From: Oreohelix idahoensis
Taxonomy: Eukaryota > Mollusca > Gastropoda > Stylommatophora > Oreohelicidae
NCBI GenBank assembly: GCA_024509875.1
Contig: JAMPIV010005015.1
Span: 372,001-436,000, forward strand
Direction of reading: 5' to 3'
Length of the DNA stretch: 64,000 nt
This document shows, piece by piece, positions 32,592 to 43,470 of this stretch. The notes below the pieces were generated by a model, which saw only the letters and a program-made list of their open reading frames with translations, searched no databases and was not told the origin of the DNA. The translations under genes and the position numbers were made by a program. The number at the start of each line of letters is the position of its first letter. The first letter of the stretch is position 1.

Positions 32592-33499
32592 AATAATAAT
32601 AATAAATTCTTTAAGCAACAAACACGGCGCATAAGGCAGAAACCAGTGCTCTCCAGGTTGTTCGTTGTGACGCCACTCCTCTTAGCTCTTGCACATTATT
32701 TAGGCCCAACGTTCTTCCTTCTCTTATTATTGTTCTTCTGAGTGTTTCTTTTGGTCTTCCTTGTTTCCTCTTACCCTCAGGAACCCAAGTGAGCGCCTGT
32801 AGTGGTATTCTGTTGTTTTGCATTCGTAGGACATGACCGATATATGACCATCGTCTTTTCCTTATATAGTCGGAGACATATTTCTGCCTAGAGTCTTCTC
32901 TTATTTGTCGATTAGTCTTGAATTCTTTCCAACTGATGTTCATGAGTTTTCTAAGACATTTGTTCTCGAATGTATTCAGCTTGTTCTCCAATGATTTTGT
33001 TATTTTCCAACTCTCACAGCCGTATGTTAACACGGAGATAACATTTGAATTAAACAGACGAAGCTTGGTATGTATATTCAATGATCGTAATTTCCAAATG
33101 TTAGATAATCTATTGAAGGCGCTAGCTGCCAAAGCAATTCTAGTATGGATTTCTCTTGTTGTGTCACCATCCTGAGTCATTTTACTGCCTAAATAATTGA
33201 AACTTTCAACTTTCTGTAGTTTTTCCCCGTTCAAGATGATATCAAAGGTCTCGTTAGAAAAGTTCATAGCTTTAGTTTTAGAGGCATTTATTTGGAGACC
33301 TATTTTAACCGAGAGATGACACAAATTATTTATTGCTTCTTGGGATTGTCTTGGTGTCGAACTTAAGAATGCTACATCATCTGCGAAATCCAGGTCCCCC
33401 AGGAATTTTCCATTTGTCCATTTTATACCTAATTGTTCATTGTGGGTATAGTTTCTCATAACCCAATCAATAGCTATTCCAAAAAGTAGTGGTGACATA
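32592..33499 (-). CDS. LINE-C: reverse transcriptase C-terminal half, open frame, 5'-truncated
   Basis: The minus frame is open for about 295 codons. Motifs: MSPLLFGIAIDWVM at the truncated start, catalytic DFADDVAFLS near 33385, FNYLGSKM near 33195, VLTYGCESW near 33020, then YIGHVLRM near 32840 and GKRKQGRPKETL near 32760. The tail is (TTA)n/(AAT)n at 32592-32605. ATCTGACAAT flanks both ends (32582-32591, 33500-33509), a 10-bp target duplication. The first Met is internal to the family protein, so this is a truncated copy, not a real gene start. Confidence 0.87.
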
Positions 33500-34383
33500 A
33501 TCTGACAATTAGTGTTTGTAAATGTTTGAGTAGTTAAGTGCGTCTAGTTGGAGTCTGAGCTGCTTCCTTCATTAACTGGGGTTGAAGTTGTAGCTCTGCA
33601 AGAGTCTTTGTCGTGAACGTTGATAATCCTCGACTGTGTGGAATAACTTGAAGCAGGGTATCAGGCATAGAGGTACATTGCAATCTGGGCAGTACATGCT
33701 AGTCTGGCTTCTTGTCCCTGCAGCCTTACACACTTTACAGTCTGGTTTGTGCCTTGCCCTGTCATATTTGTCAATGAGGTGCCGCTCACTAAGTCGTGTT
33801 GTTTTTACTTGTGGTTTTGAAGGTGTCAAAATTGCGTTGAAGAATAGAAGGTTCAATAAGAGCGAGACTGACATCCTGTCTGCACCTCTTTGCTTTGATC
33901 TGTTTTGTACAGTTGGCAGTGTTGTAGGTTACGTGCCCATTGTCCAGGGCAGTTTCAACTAAAAAATTATGAAATGACAGGTACCATTTATAAGGATCTG
34001 TGTGGGTGTGGGTAGGGGTAGCTTGCACCAAGTTGGCCGAAGTGGTCGACACCTCCCATACTTTTGTTGTATTTTTCTGCAAGCAGTGGCTTCTGAATTT
34101 GTCTGCCCTCAACAATTCCTCTTTTTCTAACTGTCTTGTCTATAATATCACTGCAGTGAACAGTAGATATAAGGTTAAATCTTTTTGTATCATGCCACGA
34201 CTGCCGGCGTGCCTTTATCTTCTGTTGCACAAAACACAGAATGATCTGCCTTTTTAAATTTGAGTTGCTTTTTCTTCAGTGCTTCAGGACAATGCTTCCT
34301 GTTCTCAGCTACTGTTCCAAATGCACCAATATGACATAAAGCTGGGGAGTGAATACAAACTGCCGCAGTAGAGATTATGTCTT

Positions 34384-34528
34384 GCTGTCTATCCATCAAG
34401 ATCTTTAACAATGCTGTTTATCCATCAAGATCTTTAACAATGCTGTCTATCCATCAAGATCTTTAACAATGCTGTCTATCCATCAAGATCTTTAACAACG
34501 CTGTCTATCTATCAAGATCTTTACCAAC
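34384..34528. repeat. 29-bp minisatellite, five units
   Basis: GCTGTCTATCCATCAAGATC-type units start at 34384, 34413, 34442, 34471 and 34500. The period is exact and is not a multiple of three, so it destroys the piggyBac-like frame. Confidence 0.93.
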
Positions 34529-34717
34529 CCTGGAAGTTGACCCAACACAACCTTCATAATTTTCCTTACCAGTATAACTTTTCAATTTCATGCAGTATTA
34601 ATGTTTTAGCATCAGTGAGAGCAGATAGGTTTGAATCTCCACTTTGTGGGTTTTGCTGGCGGGTAGTGCTTGAAGTATACTCCTCCTTGTGTGCTGAGCA
34701 AGGTGATTTTCTCAGTA

Positions 34718-35169
34718 CAGTTGACATTCAAAAATCCGGCCATCGATAATCCGGTTCCTTCAGATTTCCGGCATGGATTTCGGAGAACATTTTTAAATTT
34801 ATCGCGTTGACGCGCCACTGTTTTCTGGAGCCGTTTATGTTTTGATGCAGCTGTTGGGTCTTGCTTGCACGTGTTAACAGGCATTCCTGCTCATTCCTTC
34901 TGATTTTATCATTTATTTGCTGCAGTATAGCCCCATTATGGATTCAGCAAATAAAAGAAGTGGTGTAAAACGTAAACATCGTGCGTTGTCAATCGCATTA
35001 AAATTTCATTTGTTTTCATTTAGTTTTTAATTTTCTTTCTTTAAAGGACTGTATAGGTAGTCATTTTCTGTTAAATATATACAGCATATATAACCATTAA
35101 AAATCCGGCATTTTCAAAAATCCGGCACTCCTCAAGTCCGGAGGTTACCGGATATTTGAATGTCAACTG
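34718..35169 (+). mobile_element. Tigger/pogo-type MITE with TA duplication
   Basis: Ends are inverted copies (CAGTTGACATTCAAAAATCC at left, GATATTTGAATGTCAACTG at right) flanked by TA (34716-34717, 35170-35171). Inside, near 34938, is an ATG followed by codons for MDSANKRSGVKRKH and then LSIALK, like the N-terminus of CENP-B/Tigger transposases; no catalytic part follows. It is a 452-bp deletion derivative sitting inside the piggyBac-like pseudogene. Confidence 0.85.
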
Positions 35170-35560
35170 TACCTATTCACTTCGTCGGTGATCAGATCTT
35201 TGGCAGTGTCAGAATATAAAAGTTTGGAACAAAAATCAGTGGACTTGAATTCTGTTGTATCTGCCTTGAAGTTCTTCATATGGAGGAAGAATGTCAAGCT
35301 CATTAAGTTCATTCTGAGTAAGCTTTCTCAATTTCCAAGGATTATTTTGATGTACAGTCCTGCTATGGCCCCTTGAGCCACGCCCATCTCTTACTTCAGG
35401 CCTACCTACATCACCTCCAGTTTCGTTGTCGCTACTATCACTAGTGTTATTATTCAGTGTTCCATCTCTACTTAGCCACACATTATTACTTTCAGCCCCA
35501 GTTTCGCTGCCAGAGTCAGAATCAACTCTCTTATAAGTCAGGTTTTCGTCATCACTCATG

Positions 35561-37375
35561 AAGAAACCAATGAACGGGCTCTTGTACTAAAAATTAATGA
35601 AATTTTAATCAAATTTCCGCTACTAACATCGCTAAACGATATCAATCGTGGGCGCAATCATTTTCGAAGGCTGCAAATACCAGGATGTGGCTTTGTTTGC
35701 AAAACTATCATCACGGTTGCCCTGTCGCTTTCTTAGTCCTTCTATTTCGACTCTCGTCGAACTTGGTCACCAAGTGTATGTAGCAGAAATTCGACGATAG
35801 TCGAACTTGGTCAACAAAGTGGTACTCTATTCAATTCTTGATTTTTGAAGGTTTTTCGTGTAGGTTTCAGGTGACAATTTGTAAAAAACATGTAGAATAT
35901 TGTTACATATGTTAAACCTATACACATTATATTGTCATAGCGTACTTCTATGTTTTACAAGTTCTTTCTTTTATCTATTCTTTTATCTTCCAAGTTATTT
36001 AGTTGATATCATTACTGGCCATCTCCGCCAGAGGTGTAAATTCCTGGATGATACTCTAATCCTTTTCTTGTATACTTCAGGTTCGTTCAGTTCCTTCGTT
36101 GATGTTAATAGTGACTTCGTATAGTGGTAGTTTAAATGTACATGGCATACAATCAGCAACCCATAAAGATGGAATCAAATTCACTCTGATCCTTCAAAAA
36201 CTTTTAATAACTTAATAAAACAACAAGTATAATGGGTCATTCAAATGACAGAGTTCTCATAGAAGCCTTTACTGGGTCTTTGGTACTTCAGGTTAACTCA
36301 TACATGAACTCTATGTCTCGTAACTTCCGTGTTCCTCTTTAACTTATTCTTTTCTCCGTAGACTTCCTTAGCCTTCCCAAAACCTGCTCCCATTTCTTCA
36401 TATACCAATGCTCTTTTGTAGCATTCCATACTTTATTTGTTACTTAAATACCTTCCTCGACGAACTGGTCAAACAGGTCTCTATAACTGTTCGTAGCAAC
36501 AAAACTCATCTCATGCATAAATAATTGTATGTACACCATTCTGATACTTACTAATGAGAGAGCATATTTGAAGTTCTTCTATAAAAGTCGACATTCACTT
36601 TTTCTTGATAATCATATACAATTCTGGACACTTCAAACCTTGTTCAATATGGCTCCTCTATAATATCTCTAGTTTCCTTCAAATGTTTACAGCCTCTTGG
36701 TTACTTTACACATAGTCGTTATAACCATCCATTTTTCTTAGTACATAGTCGTAAAGTTCTCGTAATGAACTGATAAATCGTGCTTCTGCATGATTCTCCT
36801 GTAAACAAAATTCTACTCTGTGCAAAATATAATCATTGTTCAATACTTACAAAAACAACAGCCTAAACGCTGATCTCCTTTCAGAAATACACCTTATCTG
36901 TGAACTACAGAAACAAATACTATCTCCCGATAAAATAACACTGGCTAGTGATGGCTGGACATCTAAATATATTTTCATATCAATACTATCTGTAAAACCA
37001 CAGAAGGTTCATCTTGTCCGAAAGCGATCACACCTTCTTCCTGAAGCACAACTCAGGACTCCTTGTCAACTAATAACCTCTGGTCATTTAGCGTGGTGTG
37101 TTTTTCTCGCCACTCTTCTGATTCGCTGACCCAAATCTTTTTACTTAAATTTATTGGTCAAGCCTTTTTTTTTTCTTGTTCTCGAACATCCTATTACAAC
37201 TCAAGATAATCACTCACTATTAATTAACGTGAACCGGTATTCTGAACCGTTGTCAGTTAGCAATATTATTATTTTCATTCATTATTTTCTCTTGTGAGCT
37301 GTCCTAAATGTTTATCTCACTTTAACAATAGCATGAATAATGCTAGGGCAAACCCCACGGTGACATACATCAGTG
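35561..37375. other. Mostly unassigned; possible hAT trace
   Basis: AT-rich with no clear gene. The plus frame at 36836-37129 contains KITLASDGWTSKY, which resembles the DGWTS region of hAT transposases, but nothing around it supports a full domain. A short AGTCGAACTTGGTCA word occurs twice near 35756 and 35797. Confidence 0.3.
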
Positions 37376-37387
37376 TGTTTGGAATTA

Positions 37388-38418
37388 CTCTGATTCATGC
37401 TATACAGAGCTTCTACAAGTTTTGCAGAAATTATGTGAGGACAGCAAACCATAAGTCAGAAGAGTTCAGGACCATCACTGGTGTAAGACAAGGTGATATC
37501 CTGTCACCTTATCTTTTCATACTCCTCATGGATGATGTAATCTAGGCATGTAAGGAGAGAACAAGAAAGTATTCAGTGGGGTACTGGAAGATGAGACAGG
37601 TATGTATTTCAGAGCTGGCATTTGCTGATGATGTTGCGCTGATTGCTAAATCAGAGGCACATCTCCAATCCAACCTGCAAGTCTGGAAGGAAGAGCTGGA
37701 GAAGAGAGGGATGGTTATAAGCAGCTCAAAAACAAAATTCATGGTGATATCACGAGAAGAAAGAAGACATCAGATTAAGCAGGGAGAACAGGTCCTGGAG
37801 CAGGTCGACCGATTTAAATACCTCGGAGCTATTATAGACCGAAAGGGAGGCATCAAAGAAGAGATGGCCACTCGAAAAGCAGCAGCTGGGAGACTTTATC
37901 AGGCCATAAATCGAGAATTCCTCAGCAAAAGAGAGGTTGGTAAGAAAACGAAGATGGCTGTATACCGCTCCATCTATGTCCCAGTCCTGACATATGGATG
38001 CGAGTCATGGGCAATGACTACAACGCACAAAAGCCAGATCCAAACCTCAGAAATGAGGTATCTGAGGAAGGTGGTTGAAGTAACAAGAAGAGACATGGTC
38101 CGCAACCAGACAATACGTCAAGGCCTAAAATCCCAGCCCCTGCAGACCCAAGTAGAACAGTCTTAACTAAGATGGTTTGGCCATGTCTGCAGAATGGGAG
38201 AAGATCGGCTACCCCGACAAGCATGGGAAACAAAGAGCCAGGGATCCAGACCCCCAGGACGACCCAGAGTCCGCTGGGAGGACAACATTAGCCAATCTTT
38301 GAAGGACCGAGGACTAGAATGGAACCAGGCCAGGAGGAAGACAGCCGATATGATAGTCTGGCGCTCTCTTCCAAACCTCTACACCTCACGGTAGAAGGGG
38401 AACGACTAAGTAAGTAAG
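37388..38418 (+). pseudogene. LINE-A copy 2, 5'-truncated
   Basis: Closely similar to copy 1 from its position 1169 onward. It reads GVRQGDILSPYLFILLMDDV near 37480, a stop at 37543-37545, then FADDVALIAKSE near 37620, FKYLGAII near 37815, VLTYGCESW near 37986, a stop at 38164-38166, then RLPRQAWE near 38203 and GRPRVRWEDN near 38260. It ends in GACTAAGTAAGTAAG. TGTTTGGAATTA (37376-37387) and TGTTTGAAATTA (38419-38430) form a 12-bp target duplication with one mismatch. Fewer breaks than copy 1. Confidence 0.9.
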
Positions 38419-38430
38419 TGTTTGAAATTA

Positions 38431-38722
38431 AATGGACAATAGTATAGTAGTTAGTTATTTTGGAATTTTGTTTACCTTTGTTGAGTAGCAACAAATTAAT
38501 TACTGAATTTGATGCATGAAAAATAACAAAAGTGTCCAAACACTGAAATATTTAAAGAAGGTAAAAAACTAGCAAATGCAAGATGTACAAAACAATGGCT
38601 TTTATTTAAAAGTAAGTTCAATTTTGTATATGATTTGGGAAAATTAGACAAATTTTATCATAAATTCATTAATTAAAAAATTAATTAATGTGTTAGGTAG
38701 AAAGGGGCAACAACTGAGCATT
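38431..38722. other. AT-rich spacer
   Basis: No gene or repeat recognised. Confidence 0.5.
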
Positions 38723-38735
38723 TGAACACGATTAT

Positions 38736-39249
38736 TCATATTATTCATAACCCTCCACTCCCAAAGAAGCATAGGCCTTCAACAAACACATGCCAAGTCC
38801 TCTTGTCACGTGCCATCATCTCAAGTTCTTTCCACGTTCTCTTATCCTTTTCACCTCTGTTTCCAGCTCTCTTCTCCACGTGCTTCTTGGTCTACCTCTG
38901 TTTCTCTTGCCCTGGGGATTCCAGAACAAGGACTGCCTTGTAATGCTGTCAACAGGTTTCCTCAGTGTGTGTCCTATCCATCGCCTTCGTCTTCTTCTCA
39001 TCTCTTGTTCCACTGGCACTTGTCTAGTTCTTGTCATCAGTTCCACGTTGGTAACCTTGTCATACCATTTTAATCCCTCTATTCTCTGCAAGCACCCATT
39101 TATGAAAGTCTGTAGCTTTTTGGTAGTTGTCTTTGCTGTTCTCCATGTCTCAGAACCATACAATAGGACTGACTTCACATTTGAGTTGAAGATTCTTATT
39201 TTCGTGTTGAATCCGATTTCTCTTGATCTCCATATATTTCCCAATGCAA
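38736..39249 (-). pseudogene. LINE-B 3' copy with perfect 13-bp duplication
   Basis: On minus the frame reads NIWRSREIGFNTKIRIFNSN near 39230, VLLYGSETWRT near 39160, KWYDKVTNVELMTRTRQV near 39060, RRWIGHTLRK near 38990 and RGRPRSTWRRE near 38890. TGAACACGATTAT flanks it at 38723-38735 and 39250-39262. It is a 5'-truncated insertion of 514 bp whose coding part is open for about 160 codons. Confidence 0.88.
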
Positions 39250-39573
39250 TGAACACGATTATGATGACATTAAAAAAATAACACTTAAAGTCTTGAAACT
39301 GTATGAAACTATACATATACTGATATGTTTGAAAGTTAATAAACTGTGTATCTGTGGCATTTATAGCAATAATTGTTTACAACGTAATTATCCAAAGTCG
39401 AAATAATTGCATAATCTGACAAAAAAATGTACATAAACTAAGATATTCGAGAATGCTAAAACCTATTTAATTAAAATAATACAACAATATTACATTTATT
39501 TAAAAAATTAGCCATGTATGCAAAAATTTAAAACAAAGTTTAGAGAATCTGACAGTAAAAAAAATAATTAAAA

Positions 39574-39628
39574 CTTACTTACTTACTTAGTCGTTCCCCT
39601 TCTACCGTGAGGTGTAGAGGTTTGGAAG
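39574..39628 (-). mobile_element. 55-bp LINE-A insertion with perfect 15-bp duplication
   Basis: The insert is the reverse complement of the last 55 bp of LINE-A including three to four CTTA tail units (compare 38370-38418). AAAAAATAATTAAAA lies on both sides (39559-39573, 39629-39643). It is an extremely short target-primed insertion. Confidence 0.9.
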
Positions 39629-39779
39629 AAAAAATAATTAAAAGCTAATTAAAATTGGCACAAAGAATGCGGCAATAAGTAGAAATTTTTAATTTTAAAA
39701 ACTAAACTGAGATTTGTGAAAAAAGTGACATCAACAATCAAATCATATTAGCTGAATCAAGAAACAAAGATTGTTTTAG

Positions 39780-40950
39780 GACTTATGGTATTCAAAAAGG
39801 CAGTTTCTGTTTTTCATGAAGCAAAGAAAGGTGTTGCATACACTACATTTTGTTCGTGTTCTTCTTTCAATACCTTGAGTTGCCCAACAATGTTTACAAT
39901 TTTTCCATGTAGCAGTATGTTCTGATATAATTGAGTGTGCGGTGCTGATTTTAGTTTTTATGGCATTATGTGAAGAAGGAATATTCTGATGTTTTTTAAG
40001 TCCACCCAGGTCCTTAATAAGTTCTGTCTAGTTCTTCAACATCAGTTTGATACTTTCTCCACTCTTTAAAAATTATATAGCTGTTAACTATAGCAATGTC
40101 AAGAAAATGGTAGTACAGTTTTCCAATATTTGTTTGTTTTCCTAAGAACATTATATTTATTAATTAATTGGTCACTTTTTATCTATCCCACTCATATAAA
40201 TATTATATTGTTTCACTACATTAGGCTGCTTAACTTTTAACTCTCTAAATTTCCCTTTGACTTTTGTTCTTCTAGTGGCTTCTGAATATCCATTAGCTGT
40301 CATCAAATTAGACATGATAGAAGCTGTTTTATTATCCCTCCATTGCATTGTTAAAATCTCCCTCTCTCTGACCCAGCGCATGTCACCGCGAGCTGATTTT
40401 TTTTTCAATGATTTTATTTCTTTTAAAGATTTTGGAAAACCTTTTCTATTTCTGATAATAGTTCCACATGCACAAACACCTTTCTTTAAAAGATCTTTTA
40501 GAAGCTGTACACTAGTGTAAGAATTATCAAAAAAAAAAATAAGTGATAACCTTGATTAATAAGAGACTTTATTAGTCTCATAACTACATCATAAGCCAAA
40601 CCAAATGGGGCACCTTGGGTACCTTTACCAAGGTAAACTTCAAAATCAGATATGTATCCAGTTTCAGCTTCAGCAAGGATCCATAATTTCATTCCCCATT
40701 TAGTTGGCTTATCTCTAATATACTGCCTAAAACGATACCTGCCTTTATTTTGAACCATTCTTTCATCAATGGAAAGGTGTTGGTCGAGGCTGATAAAGCT
40801 TCTGGCATTTTCTATGAATGTAATCAAACAGAAAGCGTACTTTACTTAGCTTATCAGTTGAATTTTCAGTCTCAAAGTTGGAAACTTTCAGAAATGACAT
40901 TATCTGTAAAAATCACTTTTTTGTCATGAAAGACCTAGCCCACAATCCAT
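39780..40950 (-). pseudogene. piggyBac-like transposase 2, broken
   Basis: On minus: DKLSKVRFLFDYIH near 40830, then HLSIDERMVQNKGRY near 40775 (first catalytic Asp), a KPTKWGMKLWILAEAETGY run near 40710, further DDD-core pieces, a WRDNKTAS motif near 40340, VKQYNIYMSGIDKK near 40200, the LDIAIVNSYIIFK region near 40090, and a Cys-rich C-terminus near 39830. Frames change near 40800, 40530 and 40160. It is a different family from the copy at 33.6-35.6 kb. Terminal repeats and TTAA ends were not identified. Confidence 0.8.
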
Positions 40951-40992
40951 GGTTCAAGGAAGATGTAGACCAATAAAACTGCACACTTGGTA

Positions 40993-43344
40993 CAGTAGAA
41001 CTCCATTTATCCGAACCCCATGGGACCGAGCATCGTTCGGATAATCAAATGTTCGGATAATTGGATTACATAATGTATCGAGTACATGTACACATATTTC
41101 TAAAAATAATTAACCATCACAAGGAAAATACACTATAAAACATATTTACTTGTACTGTAATAATAATACCCACACTGTATTAGATCACTGTATCACCAAA
41201 ATCTTTTATTACACTGCAGTGCATGTACTTCTTGTATTAATTATTTTTGTTAAGAAAGAGAAATGTTTTCAAAATAACATTACAAACGATTCAAAACCAG
41301 GCGCAACTTACGTATATATGTACTTGCACAGATGTAGCCCACTATTTAAAATAATGAGGAATCCTCTTTTGCACCAAACTGGATAGTCTCCTTTTGGCTG
41401 CTAAGTCCCGCATTCTCTTCAACAGCAGAAGCTGTGTAGGACAGCTGTCATCTTCTTGCTTGTACCAAGCCATCGCTGTTTCTAGTGCTATAAAGGCCTC
41501 TTCAGGACTTGGTCGACGTTTTGGTTTTTCTTCATAATCTACAAGTACATCATGTACTTCTGAGGTGTCTTCATCATCGGTCACTACATGTATTTGGTTT
41601 TCTTCTTGCACAAAAGACAAAATTTCTTCGTCATTCAAAAACTGAAAACCAGAATCATTATCATCTTCTAGCCACATGTGTGCATCATCTTTGTCACAGT
41701 CCGAAAATCCGGGCATTGCTTGAAACAGTTCCACAACTTCATTTATACAATCATCATTTGTTTCCACTGCAGTAGTTTCATTTCCTCCTTTTTTCCCAAG
41801 CAATCTACTCCAAGCCTTGTTGAGATTATCTTGTGACAGGGTGGTCCAAGCATCAGCTAACATATAGCAGCAGTCTTTGAGATTAAGCTTTTTGGAAAAC
41901 GCCACCACACTTTCTTCATCTTCAGCCAACAATAAACGACGCAGGACTTCCTTCTTGTACATCTTTTTAAGCTTTGCTATAACACCCTGATCCATTGGTT
42001 GAATCAGTGCTGTTACATTGGGAGGCAGAAAAATTACTTTAAAATTTGCATCAAATGCATTCAATGTATCCGTCTCTGGATGAGATGGTGCACTGTCCAG
42101 TAGAAGAATTACTTTTCCAGTTTTCTTTTCTTGTTCTCCCAACCTCTTCACATTTGGGATGAACTGATTTGTATACCAATCAAGAAATATTTCACTATTC
42201 ATCCAAGCACTCTTCTGTGCTTTGTAACACAATGGGGACATGTCACATTCTTTAAACAACGTGGTTTTTTTTTGGCTTTGCCGATCATTAGCACCGGTAA
42301 ACGATGACTTCCACTGGCATTCGCGGCTACCAAAATTGTTACTCTCTCTTTGCACTTTTTAAACCCAGGGGCAGCTGCTTCGCGCTGAGATGCAAGTGAT
42401 TTTTGAGGCAATGATTTCCAGTATAAGCCAGTCTCATCGGCATTATACACATCCTCGAGTGAATAACCTTCTTCTTCCAAAAAAGCCAAGAATGTTTCTA
42501 TAAAATTTTTAGCGGCAGTTGCATCGCTAGATAAAGATTCCCCTTGAATCTCCAATTCTCGTATGCCATGACGAGATTTAAAGTTTCTTAACCATTCCTG
42601 GCTAGCCTTAAAGTCAGGAGGACCGTCAAGTTGATTGTTGAACTGAAGTGCCTTTTCACACAACAGAGAACCAGAGATAGGTTCCCCTTTGCTTCTTCTT
42701 TGCACAAACCATATATACAAAGCCTCTTCCAATTTCACATCTTTCGCATTTCTCATGGTTTTACGTTTCTTCGACCCATTTTCACTATCAAATTTCGATG
42801 CAAAACTCATAATTTTATCCTTGTTACTTTTAATGTCAGAGACGGTAGCTTTTCCCAACATTGAAAATCCTCGCAAGTGAAGACACAGTTTCACCTTGTC
42901 CTAGTCTCTTGATAAATTCTGTTTTCGTTTCAATTGACAAAACATTGCGGTTCCTTTTATATGCTTTAGGCCTACTGGAAGATGCCATATCGCACAGAGA
43001 AATACTTGTACGCCAAAATTATTCTGCTGTAGTAGCAGACACAATTATTTTAAGTTGAACTGTCTGTTTAGCCAGTGTTCTACCTAGAACGCACACGTAC
43101 ACTGTATTTTTAAACCAGATATTAACTGACTTTATGATCTAACTGACTTCCTGTACGTAAGCGACCGACCATTAGCCATCCCATTCTCTACAAATTGTTC
43201 GCACACATTTGAAGTTTGCCGCATCAAAAGATTCAGAATTTTAGTCTAACGTGACTGTGGCATCTGATTTTTTTTTTTCTGGAAAAAGTGTTCGGATAAT
43301 TGGATGTTCGGATAATTGGGGTTCGGATAAATGGAGTTCTACTG
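40993..43344 (-). mobile_element. Tigger/pogo-like DNA transposon with TA duplication
   Basis: Left end CAGTAGAACTCCATTTATCC and right end GGATAAATGGAGTTCTACTG (43325-43344) are perfect inverted repeats; TA flanks both (40991-40992, 43345-43346). Subterminal GTTCGGATAATTGGAT words repeat near each end. The 2352-bp interior holds one transposase pseudogene on minus. Confidence 0.93.
41342..42988 (-). pseudogene. CENP-B-like (Tigger/pogo) transposase, two frame breaks
   Basis: Starts at the ATG at 42986-42988 with KAYKRNRNVLSIETKTEF, the CENP-B N-terminal helix-turn-helix, followed by the second DNA-binding domain with ALYIWFVQRR and WLRNFKSRHGI near 42590. The DDE domain has YNADETGLYW near 42430, VILLLDSAPSHP near 42110 and IQPMDQGVI near 41990, matching the three acidic residues expected. 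An acidic tail runs to the stop at 41342. One frame change lies near 42855 and one in a run of nine T at 42265-42273; otherwise the frame is open and about 545 residues long, a normal length. Confidence 0.92.
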
Positions 43345-43470
43345 TATTTGTACAATACCCATGTACATAAGAAGTCCCAGAAACTTATAAAATTCTTCAA
43401 CTGTAACATCCATCCATCCACTGTAAACTGGTGGCTTTGATGGACCATACATTCGAGGCATATGTGTTTA

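Larger units (their letters stand above)
33572..35559 (-). pseudogene. piggyBac-like transposase 1, internally deleted
   Basis: PiggyBac-type transposases cut and paste at TTAA. On minus, an acidic N-terminal region starts at the ATG at 35557-35559 and reaches a DLITDEVN-like motif near 35190. After a MITE (34718-35169), the frame resumes with KPTKWRFKP near 34640, so most of the DDD catalytic core is missing. Further on come KLKKADHSVF equivalents near 34250, KRFNLIST near 34190, the EKYNKSMGGVD motif near 34060 and a Cys-rich C-terminal domain with CKVC and CPDC near 33650-33740. A 29-bp repeat expansion interrupts coding at 34384-34528. Frame breaks are numerous. Terminal repeats were not located. 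Confidence 0.8.

Noticed and set aside
34384..34528. CRISPR-like array of short repeats
   Set aside because: Units are contiguous without spacers, within a eukaryotic transposon gene.
36836..37129. hAT transposase gene
   Set aside because: Only one short DGWTS-like motif; no dimerisation domain or flanking terminal repeats.
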